Below are positions 1 through 6,680 of a DNA stretch of 9,578 nt, piece after piece (positions within the stretch are counted from its first letter, which is position 1; the number at the start of each line of letters is the position of its first letter). The notes under the pieces were generated by a model. The model was not told the DNA's origin. It made no database searches and saw only the letters and a list, made by a program, of their open reading frames with translations. The stretch spans positions 1 to 9,578 of the forward strand of contig VGYW01000327.1 of assembly GCA_016872875.1 (NCBI GenBank). Direction: 5' to 3'. Origin of the DNA: Planctomycetota bacterium. Its GTDB lineage: Bacteria; Planctomycetota; PUPC01; DSUN01. The translations under genes were made by a program, and so were the position numbers.

Positions 1-2047
1 CGCTCCCACCAAAGAGGATGCCAAGCTCTGGCTCGACCGCACAACTGAGTTCTGGCGCAACCTTGTCCTCAAGGCCGCGCGAATCACCGTCCCGTGCAAG
101 AAGGCCAATGAGGCGCTCCTCGCCGCGCACGTCTGCCAGCTCATCGCAAACGACCACGGCGAGCTGCACGGCGGCGAGGGCTTCTACGACGAGTTCTACA
201 TCCGCGACGGCGCCTATCAACTGATGGAGCTTGAGGAGGCCGGCCTCGCCGATGCCGCGGCCAAGGCCGTCGCCGTCTACCTCAAGCGCCAGCGCCCCGA
301 CGGCCGCTTCGAGAGCCAGGCCAACCAGTTCGATGCCAACGGTCAGGCGCTCTGGACCCTCTGGCAGTACTACAGGATCACGGGCGACCGCGAGTGGCTT
401 GAGAAGGCGTACCCCCAGATGCGGAAGGCCGTTGACTGGATGATGAAGGCCCGCCGTCAGGCCCCCGCCGATTCGCCTTTCGCGGGCGTCCTCCCCGCCG
501 CGCCCGCCGACGGCGAGAACCTCTGGGATGGCAAGCACCACATCCCAGGCTACGACTTCTGGAACCTGCGCGGGCTGCTCCTCACCGCCGACGCCGCCCG
601 CACCCTCGGCAAGGCCGCCGAGGCCGATGAGCTTCTCGCCGAGGCCAAGCTCTACCGCGAGGCGATTGACGCCGCGCACAAGCGCACCGCCCTCCCACAC
701 TTCCCGCCAAGTTGGGAGAAAGCGGGCACGCACTGGGGCAACACGGAGACGCTCTGGCCGACCGAGATCTTCGAGCGCGACGACCCGCGCGTCGGCGCCC
801 TGATGAAGCACGTGCGAGAGGACTTCGGCGGCGGCTTCGTCGAGGGCACCATCCGCTGGACGCCCGGCGGCACGCCCGTCATCCACCCCTACATGTCCGC
901 CTACACGACGATGGCCTCGCTCGTCCGCGGCGAGCACGAAAAGGTGGTCGAGGAGTTCTACTGGCAACTCCTCCATTCCACCGCCGCCCACGCCTTCCCC
1001 GAGGGCATCTTCTACAAGCGGCGCTACGCCTGGAGCGAGACGATCCCCCACGTCACGGGCGCGGCCAACTACGCACTCATGCTCCGCCACATGCTCCTCC
1101 ACGAACGGGGCGACGAGTTGCACCTTCTCCTCGCGGTGCCCGACTGGTGGCTGGCCGACGGGCAGGAGATTCGCGTCGAGCGCGCCCCCACCCACTTCGG
1201 CCCAATGGGCTTCACCATCGCAGGCAAGGCGGCAGGCGTCGAGCTTTCCCTCGACCTTCCCAAGCGCAACCCTCCGAAGCGGATCGCCCTCCACCTCCCC
1301 AAGTCGCGCCCGCTTCTCAACAAGGCCGAGGGCATCGAGGTCGTGGCACGAGGCGACCAATCAAAGCGATGGGACTTCCCAACCATCGTCAAGCTCTACC
1401 AGGAGATGAAGCCGCAGGTGAAGCCGATCCCCGGCCTCGTCAAGCTGCCGCTCGCGCCCGAGCTCAAGCCCGAGCAGTGCGAGATGCTCGACCTCACGAA
1501 GCTCGCCAACACCGACCCCTTCACTGCCCCGTTCGGGGTGCCGAAGCCGGGCAAGTTCCTCTTCACCGGCCTCCGCGTCGGCGCGCAGACCGCCGGCGGC
1601 GTCCCATTCAACCTCATTGACCCCGCGAAGAACCAGGGGAAAGGACTGGTCGTGCTTCACAGTCCCAACGCCCCGAAGGACCTCAAGTGGCCCACCCAGG
1701 TCGAGATTCCCGTGAAGGCCCAGGGCAAGCGCCTGTTCTTCCTCGGCAACGTCACGGGGTGGTCGCCCGACGACGAGGGCGCGGGCGAGTGGGGCGCCGT
1801 CGCCGAATACCTCATCGTCTACGCCGACGGCCAGACGCAGTCCGTGCCCCTCATCAGCGGCCGCACGTGCGACGACTGGGTCCTCGCCCCCGTCGCCACC
1901 GACGCCCATTGTGGCCTGCGGGGCGACCCCTGGCACCTCAACGTCCTCGGCGTCCCCCTCCGCCCCGTCCTCATCGAAAAGCTCCTCTTCCGAGATAGCG
2001 GCACCCCGGCCGCCCCCCTCCTGGCCGCGGTGACGCTGGAGAAGTGA
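1..2047 (+). CDS. Six-hairpin (alpha/alpha)6-type glycosidase-like protein, 5' end missing
   Basis: The reading frame is open from the first bases of the window (codons start at base 2) to TGA at 2045-2047, so 681 residues are visible and the true start lies upstream. An in-frame ATG at 224 is internal: well-conserved-looking sequence (FYDEFYIRDGAYQ, about residues 61-73) precedes it. The first 370 residues look like a six-hairpin glycosidase: RDG at 68-70, FDANGQALW at 110-118, a tGDxxWL helix motif, and NTETLWPTE (247-255) and WSETIPH (344-350), whose Glu residues are candidates for catalysis. A beta-sandwich-like part follows (about 370-435), then a second beta-rich region from about 505 to the end containing IDPAKNQGKGLVVL and YADGQTQSVPL, which resembles accessory sugar-binding-type domains. 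It probably acts on a polysaccharide or oligosaccharide; the substrate and GH family cannot be named from sequence alone. The signal peptide, if any, is outside the window. Confidence 0.8.
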   Translation, partial: APTKEDAKLWLDRTTEFWRNLVLKAARITVPCKKANEALLAAHVCQLIANDHGELHGGEGFYDEFYIRDGAYQLMELEEAGLADAAAKAVAVYLKRQRPDGRFESQANQFDANGQALWTLWQYYRITGDREWLEKAYPQMRKAVDWMMKARRQAPADSPFAGVLPAAPADGENLWDGKHHIPGYDFWNLRGLLLTADAARTLGKAAEADELLAEAKLYREAIDAAHKRTALPHFPPSWEKAGTHWGNTETLWPTEIFERDDPRVGALMKHVREDFGGGFVEGTIRWTPGGTPVIHPYMSAYTTMASLVRGEHEKVVEEFYWQLLHSTAAHAFPEGIFYKRRYAWSETIPHVTGAANYALMLRHMLLHERGDELHLLLAVPDWWLADGQEIRVERAPTHFGPMGFTIAGKAAGVELSLDLPKRNPPKRIALHLPKSRPLLNKAEGIEVVARGDQSKRWDFPTIVKLYQEMKPQVKPIPGLVKLPLAPELKPEQCEMLDLTKLANTDPFTAPFGVPKPGKFLFTGLRVGAQTAGGVPFNLIDPAKNQGKGLVVLHSPNAPKDLKWPTQVEIPVKAQGKRLFFLGNVTGWSPDDEGAGEWGAVAEYLIVYADGQTQSVPLISGRTCDDWVLAPVATDAHCGLRGDPWHLNVLGVPLRPVLIEKLLFRDSGTPAAPLLAAVTLEK

Positions 2048-2123
2048 ACTTACTGCGGGGGCATAGACTGCTCCCAGCACACCGTGCATGGGAACAGCCT
2101 CCGCCTTGTGGAGCACCACAGCA

Positions 2124-2975
2124 ATGGCCTTTCCTGACAACTTCACAGCCGAGCGTCGTGAGCTGGACGTCAGCAAGTACGTGTACCACTACACAAGCCG
2201 CGATGTGGCCATTCCGCATATTCTTGGCACCCGGAAACTGAAACTGGGCGCGTTGAGGCAGACGAACGACCCACGGGAGTCCAAGTCGTGGTCTTTCGGG
2301 ATCTCGGCCAGAGAGTCTGGTCCTCCTCAAAGCCAAGCAGGCCGGCTCGCGGAAATCGAGCGGTTTGTGAAGGTAGTGGACACTGCCACACGGGTGATCC
2401 AAGGCAACTGCAAAGTCCTATGCACTACGATGGACGATCCGGAGTACAGCCCGACCGACATGCACGAGTTTCGCCGGGGCTTCGGCCATTCGCGCATGTG
2501 GGCGCAGTATGGGGAAGCCCACAAAGGGGTATGCCTCATATTCAACCGCCAACTGCTCCACGAGGCAATCGAGCACGAACTCGCTGCTCGCGGGACGATC
2601 TACCACGGTCCTGTGGAGTATTCCGACGATGTAGGGAAACAACTCCTTGCAAGAGCATTGACAGAAGATGAACTCGTGCAGAGCGACCTTGAGAACGTCC
2701 TGCGTGGCCATCGGCACCGTCACTACCGCACGTTCTTCTTTGCGAAGTCCAACGATTGGTCGCAGGAGTTCGAGTACCGCTGGGTGGTGATCGGCCAAGA
2801 TGATGAGCCCGAATTCGTGTCCATCGATCGGGCAATCGCCGGTGTTGTGGTCGGTTGTGACTTCGCAAGGGTGTACCTGCCGAGCTTGATCCCGTTGTGC
2901 AAGAGCTTGGGGATACCGGGAGCGAAGATGAGTTGGGAAGACGGAATCCCGTTGCTGCCAGAACGCTTCGTTTGA
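2124..2975 (+). CDS. DUF2971 family protein
   Basis: This 283-residue protein carries the hallmarks of the DUF2971 family: YHYTS near the N-terminus (21-25), NDPRE (48-52), MWAQYGEAHKGVCLIF (125-140) and, near the C-terminus, K208-x3-W212-x2-E215-x-E217-Y-R219. The family has no established biochemical activity that I can name. I chose ATG 2124 because GGAG (2110-2113) sits 10 nt upstream; the frame also allows ATG 2088, which would add 12 unconserved-looking residues and has no ribosome site. No signal peptide or membrane segment is seen, so it should be cytoplasmic. The base composition is clearly less GC-rich than the flanking genes and TTG leucine codons, nearly absent next door, are common, which suggests horizontal acquisition. 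It lies beside a MNT/HEPN remnant, so a defence or stress role is possible but not shown. I see no convincing promoter in the 76 nt upstream. Confidence 0.85.
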   Translation: MAFPDNFTAERRELDVSKYVYHYTSRDVAIPHILGTRKLKLGALRQTNDPRESKSWSFGISARESGPPQSQAGRLAEIERFVKVVDTATRVIQGNCKVLCTTMDDPEYSPTDMHEFRRGFGHSRMWAQYGEAHKGVCLIFNRQLLHEAIEHELAARGTIYHGPVEYSDDVGKQLLARALTEDELVQSDLENVLRGHRHRHYRTFFFAKSNDWSQEFEYRWVVIGQDDEPEFVSIDRAIAGVVVGCDFARVYLPSLIPLCKSLGIPGAKMSWEDGIPLLPERFV

Positions 2976-3036
2976 TCTCCATGTCCCTATCGGGTCGCGG
3001 TGGATGTGTCGACGGTCTCATGCGCTTCAGAGCGAC

Positions 3037-3065
3037 TTGACACCCTTTCACGATCCACGTATCAT
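3037..3065 (+). promoter_or_regulatory. Sigma70-type promoter of the MNT gene, giving a leaderless mRNA
   Basis: A perfect -35 box TTGACA (3037-3042) is followed after exactly 17 nt by TATCAT (3060-3065), five of six matches to the -10 consensus. Transcription would be expected to start about 7 nt downstream, at 3072, which is the A of the MNT start codon. The -10 box overlaps an out-of-frame ATG (3064). Confidence 0.75.
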
Positions 3066-3071
3066 GAAAAC

Positions 3072-3395
3072 ATGGATCCGCCACAGCTCGAAGAGATCAT
3101 CCGCCGGATCGTGGAAGTTGCGCATCCTCAGCGCATCATCCTCTTTGGCTCCGCTGCCCGCGGCACGATGGGGCCGGACAGCGACATTGACCTCCTGGTC
3201 ATCAAGGAAGGCCCCGTCCACCGCGGCCATCTGGCGCAGGACATCTACCAGCACATGCTGGGGGTAGGGCAGCCCGTGGACATCATTGTTGCAACCCCCG
3301 CGGATCTGGAACGCTACGGCAAGAGCCCGGCCCTTGTCTACCGCTGGCCATTGGAGGAAGGGAGAGAAGTCTATGCCACCGCTGGAGCCCCTTGA
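3072..3395 (+). CDS. mntA: Minimal nucleotidyltransferase (MNT), MntA-type antitoxin
   Basis: This 107-residue protein is a stand-alone nucleotidyltransferase domain. It has the polymerase-beta signature GS-x10-DxD (G26-S27 and D38-I39-D40) and the third carboxylate D70 in PVDII. In characterised pairs, MntA-type proteins transfer AMP from ATP onto a tyrosine of the HEPN toxin HepT and silence it. The start at ATG 3072 fits the length of the family and sits where the upstream promoter should begin transcription; longer in-frame starts from 3000 would lie upstream of that promoter. No Shine-Dalgarno is visible, consistent with a leaderless transcript. The stop lies inside the next reading frame (23-nt overlap), the usual tight coupling of MNT and HEPN genes. 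All active-site residues look intact although the partner gene is broken. The symbol rests on family resemblance. Confidence 0.85.
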   Translation: MDPPQLEEIIRRIVEVAHPQRIILFGSAARGTMGPDSDIDLLVIKEGPVHRGHLAQDIYQHMLGVGQPVDIIVATPADLERYGKSPALVYRWPLEEGREVYATAGAP

Positions 3396-3498
3396 GCCGG
3401 ACGACCCGCGCGAGGGGCTCAACCGGGCTCGCAGCAACCTTCTCCGCGCGGGGGCGAGTAGGGGCATCGGGGAGGACGATCATCCACTGCCTTGCTGA
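3373..3498 (+). pseudogene. Truncated HEPN (HepT-like) toxin gene
   Basis: From ATG 3373, preceded by a strong purine-rich ribosome site (about 3353-3369), a 41-residue frame begins MPPLEPLEPDDPREGLNRAR and continues SNLLRA. This resembles the N-terminus of HEPN proteins encoded with MNT partners, typically a short Pro/Asp stretch, then PReWLxxArSNLalA. The resemblance ends after about SRGIG (residue 33), and the frame stops at 3496-3498. Intact HEPN domains run to roughly 110-130 residues and carry an RNase motif R-x4-6-H in the second half, which is absent here. I looked in the other two forward frames downstream and found no continuation, so this looks like a deletion or rearrangement rather than one frameshift. 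The Trp usual after PRE is Gly. A 41-residue peptide may still be made, but no toxin activity is expected. Confidence 0.65.
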
Positions 3499-3522
3499 GC
3501 GATTGCGGGGAACCGGCGATGC

Positions 3523-3551
3523 TTGCGGGTGGCTTGCTCATGTGGTATACT
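3523..3551 (+). promoter_or_regulatory. Extended -10 promoter of the TPR-FHA operon
   Basis: TATACT (3546-3551) matches the -10 consensus at five of six bases and is preceded by TGG (3543-3545), the extended -10 TGn motif. A weak -35 TTGCGG (3523-3528) lies 17 nt upstream. The expected transcript start near 3558 leaves a leader of about 35 nt before the GTG at 3594. It lies just past the stop of the broken HEPN frame. Confidence 0.6.
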
Positions 3552-3593
3552 CCGCACGCCCCCCGGCGATGGGACGAGGGAGATTGGGCAGCC

Positions 3594-6071
3594 GTGAGCA
3601 ATCGAGCCAGGGCGCTAGGAGCAGCGGCGGTTCTGCTTCTGTCGTGCGCGGCAGGATGTGGCTCCGCGCCCTCGCCGCGTCGCGCCGCGCACGCTCTGGC
3701 CCGCGCGAAGGCTCTGGCCGACCGCGGCAGGACCGACGACGCGCTCGACCTCCTCTATCCTCTCCTCGACACTTACCCGGACTACGCGGACGCGCACCTG
3801 CTGTTCATCCGGCTCCGCGGCCAGACGGGCCGGGCGGTCGTCCAGAAGGAATACGAGCAGAAGGTCAAGGCCCAGCCCGAGAACGCCCTGCTGTACTTCC
3901 TCGTGGGCTATGCGGCGGCGGACCCTGCGGCGAAGGGCCGCTGGCTCCGCAAGGCGGTGGAGCTCGACCCCGACCTCGTGCTGGCGCAGGTGGAGCTCGG
4001 GCGCCTGTGCCGCACGAAGGAGGCGCTCGACCTGGCGGCCTCGCGCCAGGCACTGGAGACCGCGGCCGGCCTGCGGCCCGACTGGGCCGAGGCCCACCTG
4101 GAGCTCGCCCGCACGCTGGCCGCGCAGGGGCGGCCAGCCGAGGCAGTCGCGGCCTGCCGCCGCGCCATCGAGCTCGACCGCGCCTGCGAGGCCGCCTGGT
4201 TCGAGCTCGCCTGCCTCCTGAGCAGCGAGCAGCCCGCCGAGACGGAGAAGACCCTGGCCGAGGCCGTGCGCTGGTGCCCAGCCAGCGGACGGCTCTGGTG
4301 GCACCTGGGCGACTTCCGGTGGGCACGGAACGCGCTCCGCGAGGGGGCGGGCTGCCTCGAACGCGCCCTGGACATCTCCCCCGCGGCCCCTTACGCATCC
4401 GAGGCGCGGACCCGCCTGGCCTACTACTACCTCAGCCGCGGCTGGCACCGGAGCGCCCTGCGGCTCGGCCCCACGCCCTGGCGCGATGCCGCCGCCGAAA
4501 TGGCGGATGGGCAGTTGACCACCGAGGCGTTCCGCCTGCTCCACGCCGCCAGCCAGCCAGGCGCCGAACGGCAGGTGGAGCGGCTTCAGCAGGCGGCGCG
4601 GCTGGCGCCCAAGTCGGCCATCGTCCGCCGGCGGCTGGCCGACGCGTTGTTCGCGGCAGGGAGCTTTGCCGCGGCCTCGGCCGCCTACGGGCGGGCGCTG
4701 GCCGCCGAGCCGGCCAGTGCCGAGCTGCGGCTGCGCTGTGCCGAGGCGGAGCTCCTGGCCGGCCGGCCGCAGTCGGCTCTCACCATCCTTGGGGCCGACC
4801 GGCGCCGCATCTCGCGCGAGGCCGCCTGGCTCGCCGCCGACGCGGAGGCCCTCGCCGCTGAGAAGGTGCCCCTGGAGGCCGTCGCCGCGCGCTACGCTGC
4901 CAGCGGCCTCAAGCCCGACGAGCGCGAGAAACGCCTGCGGGCCTGCGCGGGCAGGTTCCCGGCCTATCTCACGGTGCGGCTGGAGCTTGCGCGCCTCCTC
5001 GCCGAGGCGGGCCGCGCGGCGGACGCGCGGGTGGAGCTCGAAGGGGCGGTGGCCATCAAGGGCCACCCCCTGGCTGAGGGGCTCGTCCAGGAGGCCCTGG
5101 CGGAAATGGCCATTTCGGATTTCGGATTTCGGATTTCGGATTTCAATCCGCAATCCGCAATCGCCAATCCGCAATGGCAGAAGGCCATCGGCCACTACAA
5201 GGCCGCGGCTGCCCGCTGCCCCGAGGCGGCACGCATCCACGGCGCACTGGCCAGGGCCTGCGCCGCGGCCGGCGACCTCGTGGGGGCCTGCGAAGCGCTC
5301 ACCCGCCAACTGGTCCTCGACCCTCAGAGCTACGACCTGGCCGGAAGCCTCCCCCCGGGCCGCGAGACGGGGCACCTGCTCCTGCCGCGCATCGGGCAGG
5401 GCGACGTCCTCCGCTACCGCTACTCCACCGACGGCGGGCAGCCGGGGCGCGACCTCGCCTGGCTGGAGTTCGACTACGCGGCCGAGGCCGTGGGCGCCGG
5501 CTACGTCGTCGAGGGGGCGCTGGAGATCGCCGCGGTCGGCGGCCGCCCGGTGGAGGGCGGCAAGGACTTCGTGGGCACGCGCATCCCGGTGAAGTGCTCG
5601 AGCTGTTTCGGCCTGGCGGCCGTGGGCGAGCCGGCGGGCGGAGTCCCGCGCGAGTTCTCAGGCGTCCTCTGGCTCGTCGAGTTCCTGCACGGGCCGGCGC
5701 TCCCTGTCCCGCGGTGGCCCGGGCAGAAGTGGCAGGCGACGGCCTGGACGGATGGCCCCGGCCAGCCCCGCGCCGGCAACGTGGCCTTCGAGCGCGTGGA
5801 GGACGGGAAGGCGCATCTGAGCGTGGAGGTCAGCCACGAGCGGCCCGCGGCCGAGGCGGGCCGCGGCATCGAGCGCGCGACCGCGAGGGGCCGGGCCGCC
5901 GTGCTCTTCAGCCTCGCGCAACGGACCGTCGAGCGCGTCGAGCTCGTCCTCACCGAGAGCCTCACCGGGCGGCGCGGGAGCCGCGTGGAGCTGCCCCCGT
6001 GGAGCCACCGCGTGGAGCTTGTCAGGGTCGAGCGCGGCGCGCGCAAGGCCGCGCCGCCGCGCGGCCCGTGA
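3594..6071 (+). CDS. Large TPR lipoprotein with unknown beta-rich C-terminal domain
   Basis: I place the start at GTG 3594: GAGGGA (3577-3582) is 11 nt upstream, the promoter at 3523-3551 lies just before it, and it gives a clean lipoprotein signal peptide (NRARALGAAAVLLLSCAAGC; acylated Cys18 or Cys22). Longer frames from 3492 would start upstream of the promoter and bury the signal. The product is about 825 residues, exported and membrane-anchored. Residues about 25-585 are degenerate tetratricopeptide repeats (for example WAEAHLELARTLAAQGRPAEA), which normally form a protein-binding solenoid. Residues about 586-825 are a beta-rich domain I do not recognise, with IGQGDVLRYRYSTDGG near its start and a VKCSSCFG stretch. 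A repeat-derived insertion of about 23 residues sits at 505-527, between TPR helices. The FHA gene follows after 36 nt. A scaffold or assembly role at the cell surface is inferred; no catalytic motif is seen. Confidence 0.85.
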   Translation: MSNRARALGAAAVLLLSCAAGCGSAPSPRRAAHALARAKALADRGRTDDALDLLYPLLDTYPDYADAHLLFIRLRGQTGRAVVQKEYEQKVKAQPENALLYFLVGYAAADPAAKGRWLRKAVELDPDLVLAQVELGRLCRTKEALDLAASRQALETAAGLRPDWAEAHLELARTLAAQGRPAEAVAACRRAIELDRACEAAWFELACLLSSEQPAETEKTLAEAVRWCPASGRLWWHLGDFRWARNALREGAGCLERALDISPAAPYASEARTRLAYYYLSRGWHRSALRLGPTPWRDAAAEMADGQLTTEAFRLLHAASQPGAERQVERLQQAARLAPKSAIVRRRLADALFAAGSFAAASAAYGRALAAEPASAELRLRCAEAELLAGRPQSALTILGADRRRISREAAWLAADAEALAAEKVPLEAVAARYAASGLKPDEREKRLRACAGRFPAYLTVRLELARLLAEAGRAADARVELEGAVAIKGHPLAEGLVQEALAEMAISDFGFRISDFNPQSAIANPQWQKAIGHYKAAAARCPEAARIHGALARACAAAGDLVGACEALTRQLVLDPQSYDLAGSLPPGRETGHLLLPRIGQGDVLRYRYSTDGGQPGRDLAWLEFDYAAEAVGAGYVVEGALEIAAVGGRPVEGGKDFVGTRIPVKCSSCFGLAAVGEPAGGVPREFSGVLWLVEFLHGPALPVPRWPGQKWQATAWTDGPGQPRAGNVAFERVEDGKAHLSVEVSHERPAAEAGRGIERATARGRAAVLFSLAQRTVERVELVLTESLTGRRGSRVELPPWSHRVELVRVERGARKAAPPRGP
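5109..5178 (+). repeat. Heptamer palindrome inserted in frame in the TPR gene
   Basis: Four and a half tandem ATTTCGG units (from 5112) meet five inverted AATCCGC-type units (5145-5178). The arms 5109-5142 and 5145-5178 match as inverted repeats at 28 of 34 positions, separated by only 2 nt. It begins GCCATT and ends AATGGC. Left-arm units consistently have T where right-arm units, reverse-complemented, have G (ATTTCGG against ATTGCGG), so each arm seems to have been amplified separately. It is translated as ISDFGFRISDFNPQSAIANP, unlike the Ala/Leu-rich TPR sequence around it. The base composition is also much more AT-rich than the host gene. Confidence 0.85.
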
Positions 6072-6107
6072 GCCGACGCCGAACGGACACACAGAGGAGG
6101 TGCCGCC

Positions 6108-6593
6108 ATGGCAAAGGCCGCCCAGCTCCGCGACAACATTGACAAGACCCGCTTCGTCGTGCTCCGGCGCGAGAACATCATCGGCCGCGCGCCCGAGTGC
6201 AACATCCCGGTGCAAAACCCCTCCGTGTCGCGCCACCACGCCCGCATCGCCGCCGCGCCCGGAACCACGTCGTTCTTCATCGAGGACGTCTCGGCCCGGG
6301 GCACCTACGTGAACTTCCGCCGCATCCAGGGGCGCCACCCCCTCAAGGAGGGCGACCGCATCTGCGTCCTGCGCTTCCACAACATCCACCCCAACGAACT
6401 GGCGAACATGGACGCCAAACAGCTCCACGACTGTTGCGACGACTCGCGGGTCGAGAGCATCAAGGCCGCAGCCGACTTCACGTTCGGCTACGTGGACGTG
6501 GACGAGACCCGCCCGCTGAAACAGGACGTGGCGCAGAAAGAGGCGCCCAAGGGCCTCCTCGCCAAGCTCAAGGCCCTGCTGCGTGGCAAGTGA
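6108..6593 (+). CDS. FHA-domain protein
   Basis: This 161-residue cytoplasmic protein has one forkhead-associated domain (about residues 15-95), a module that binds phosphothreonine peptides. The conserved contact residues are all present: GR at 26-27, SxxH in SVSRHHARI (S41, H44), and GTYVN (G65, T66, N69). The tail (about 100-161) is charged and ends in a Lys/Leu-rich amphipathic stretch (LLAKLKALLRGK) that could bind another protein or a membrane surface. The start is set by AGGAGG (6095-6100), 7 nt before ATG. The gene follows the TPR lipoprotein by 36 nt with no terminator between, so the two are probably cotranscribed. No Ser/Thr kinase or phosphatase is encoded in the window, so its phosphorylated partner must lie elsewhere. 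The domain call is secure; the biological role is unknown. Confidence 0.92.
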   Translation: MAKAAQLRDNIDKTRFVVLRRENIIGRAPECNIPVQNPSVSRHHARIAAAPGTTSFFIEDVSARGTYVNFRRIQGRHPLKEGDRICVLRFHNIHPNELANMDAKQLHDCCDDSRVESIKAAADFTFGYVDVDETRPLKQDVAQKEAPKGLLAKLKALLRGK

Positions 6594-6603
6594 GGGGCGA
6601 TCT

Positions 6604-6680
6604 CTGATTTCTGATTTCTGATTTCCGATTGCTGATTGAAATCTGAGATCGAAGATCGAAAATCGGAAATCAGAAATCGG
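6604..6680 (+). repeat. Heptamer palindrome at the junction of convergent genes
   Basis: Five tandem CTGATTT-type units (6604-6638) are followed by six inverted AAATCGG-type units (6639-6680). Within them, 6613-6630 and 6661-6678 are a perfect 18-bp inverted repeat around a 30-nt loop. It begins 10 nt after the FHA stop, and the stop codon of the convergent minus-strand TPR gene (6670-6672) lies in its right arm. The long stem could end or stabilise transcripts from both sides, but no T-run follows it, so an intrinsic terminator is not proven. The unit is closely related to that of the palindrome at 5109-5178. Confidence 0.85.

Noticed and set aside
712..1620. 302-codon frame inside the glycosidase gene
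   Set aside because: It is a shadow frame rich in Arg/Pro, while the overlapping frame has coherent (alpha/alpha)6-type motifs.
3000..3071. Upstream in-frame start for the MNT gene at 3000
   Set aside because: It would begin before the TTGACA/TATCAT promoter and add residues unlike the family; ATG 3072 gives a complete domain.
3392..4861. 489-codon plus-strand frame overlapping the TPR gene
   Set aside because: It is a shifted frame of the TPR gene. The product is almost wholly Arg/Pro/Gly/Ala, typical of a GC-rich shadow.
5106..5178. ATGGC at 5106-5110 and 5174-5178 as a target-site duplication around the heptamer palindrome
   Set aside because: The second copy belongs to the palindrome's own end (AATGGC) and ATGGCCAT is itself palindromic. 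The copies are 68 bp apart, so simple excision would shift the frame.
5112..5178. CRISPR array from regular short repeats
   Set aside because: The units are 7 nt, contiguous and inverted in the second half, with no spacers and no cas gene.
3615..5375. Long open frame on the minus strand (586 codons) opposite the TPR gene
   Set aside because: It is antisense to a clear TPR lipoprotein. High GC leaves few stops in shadow frames, and its translation is Gly/Arg/Ala-rich with no motif or ribosome site.
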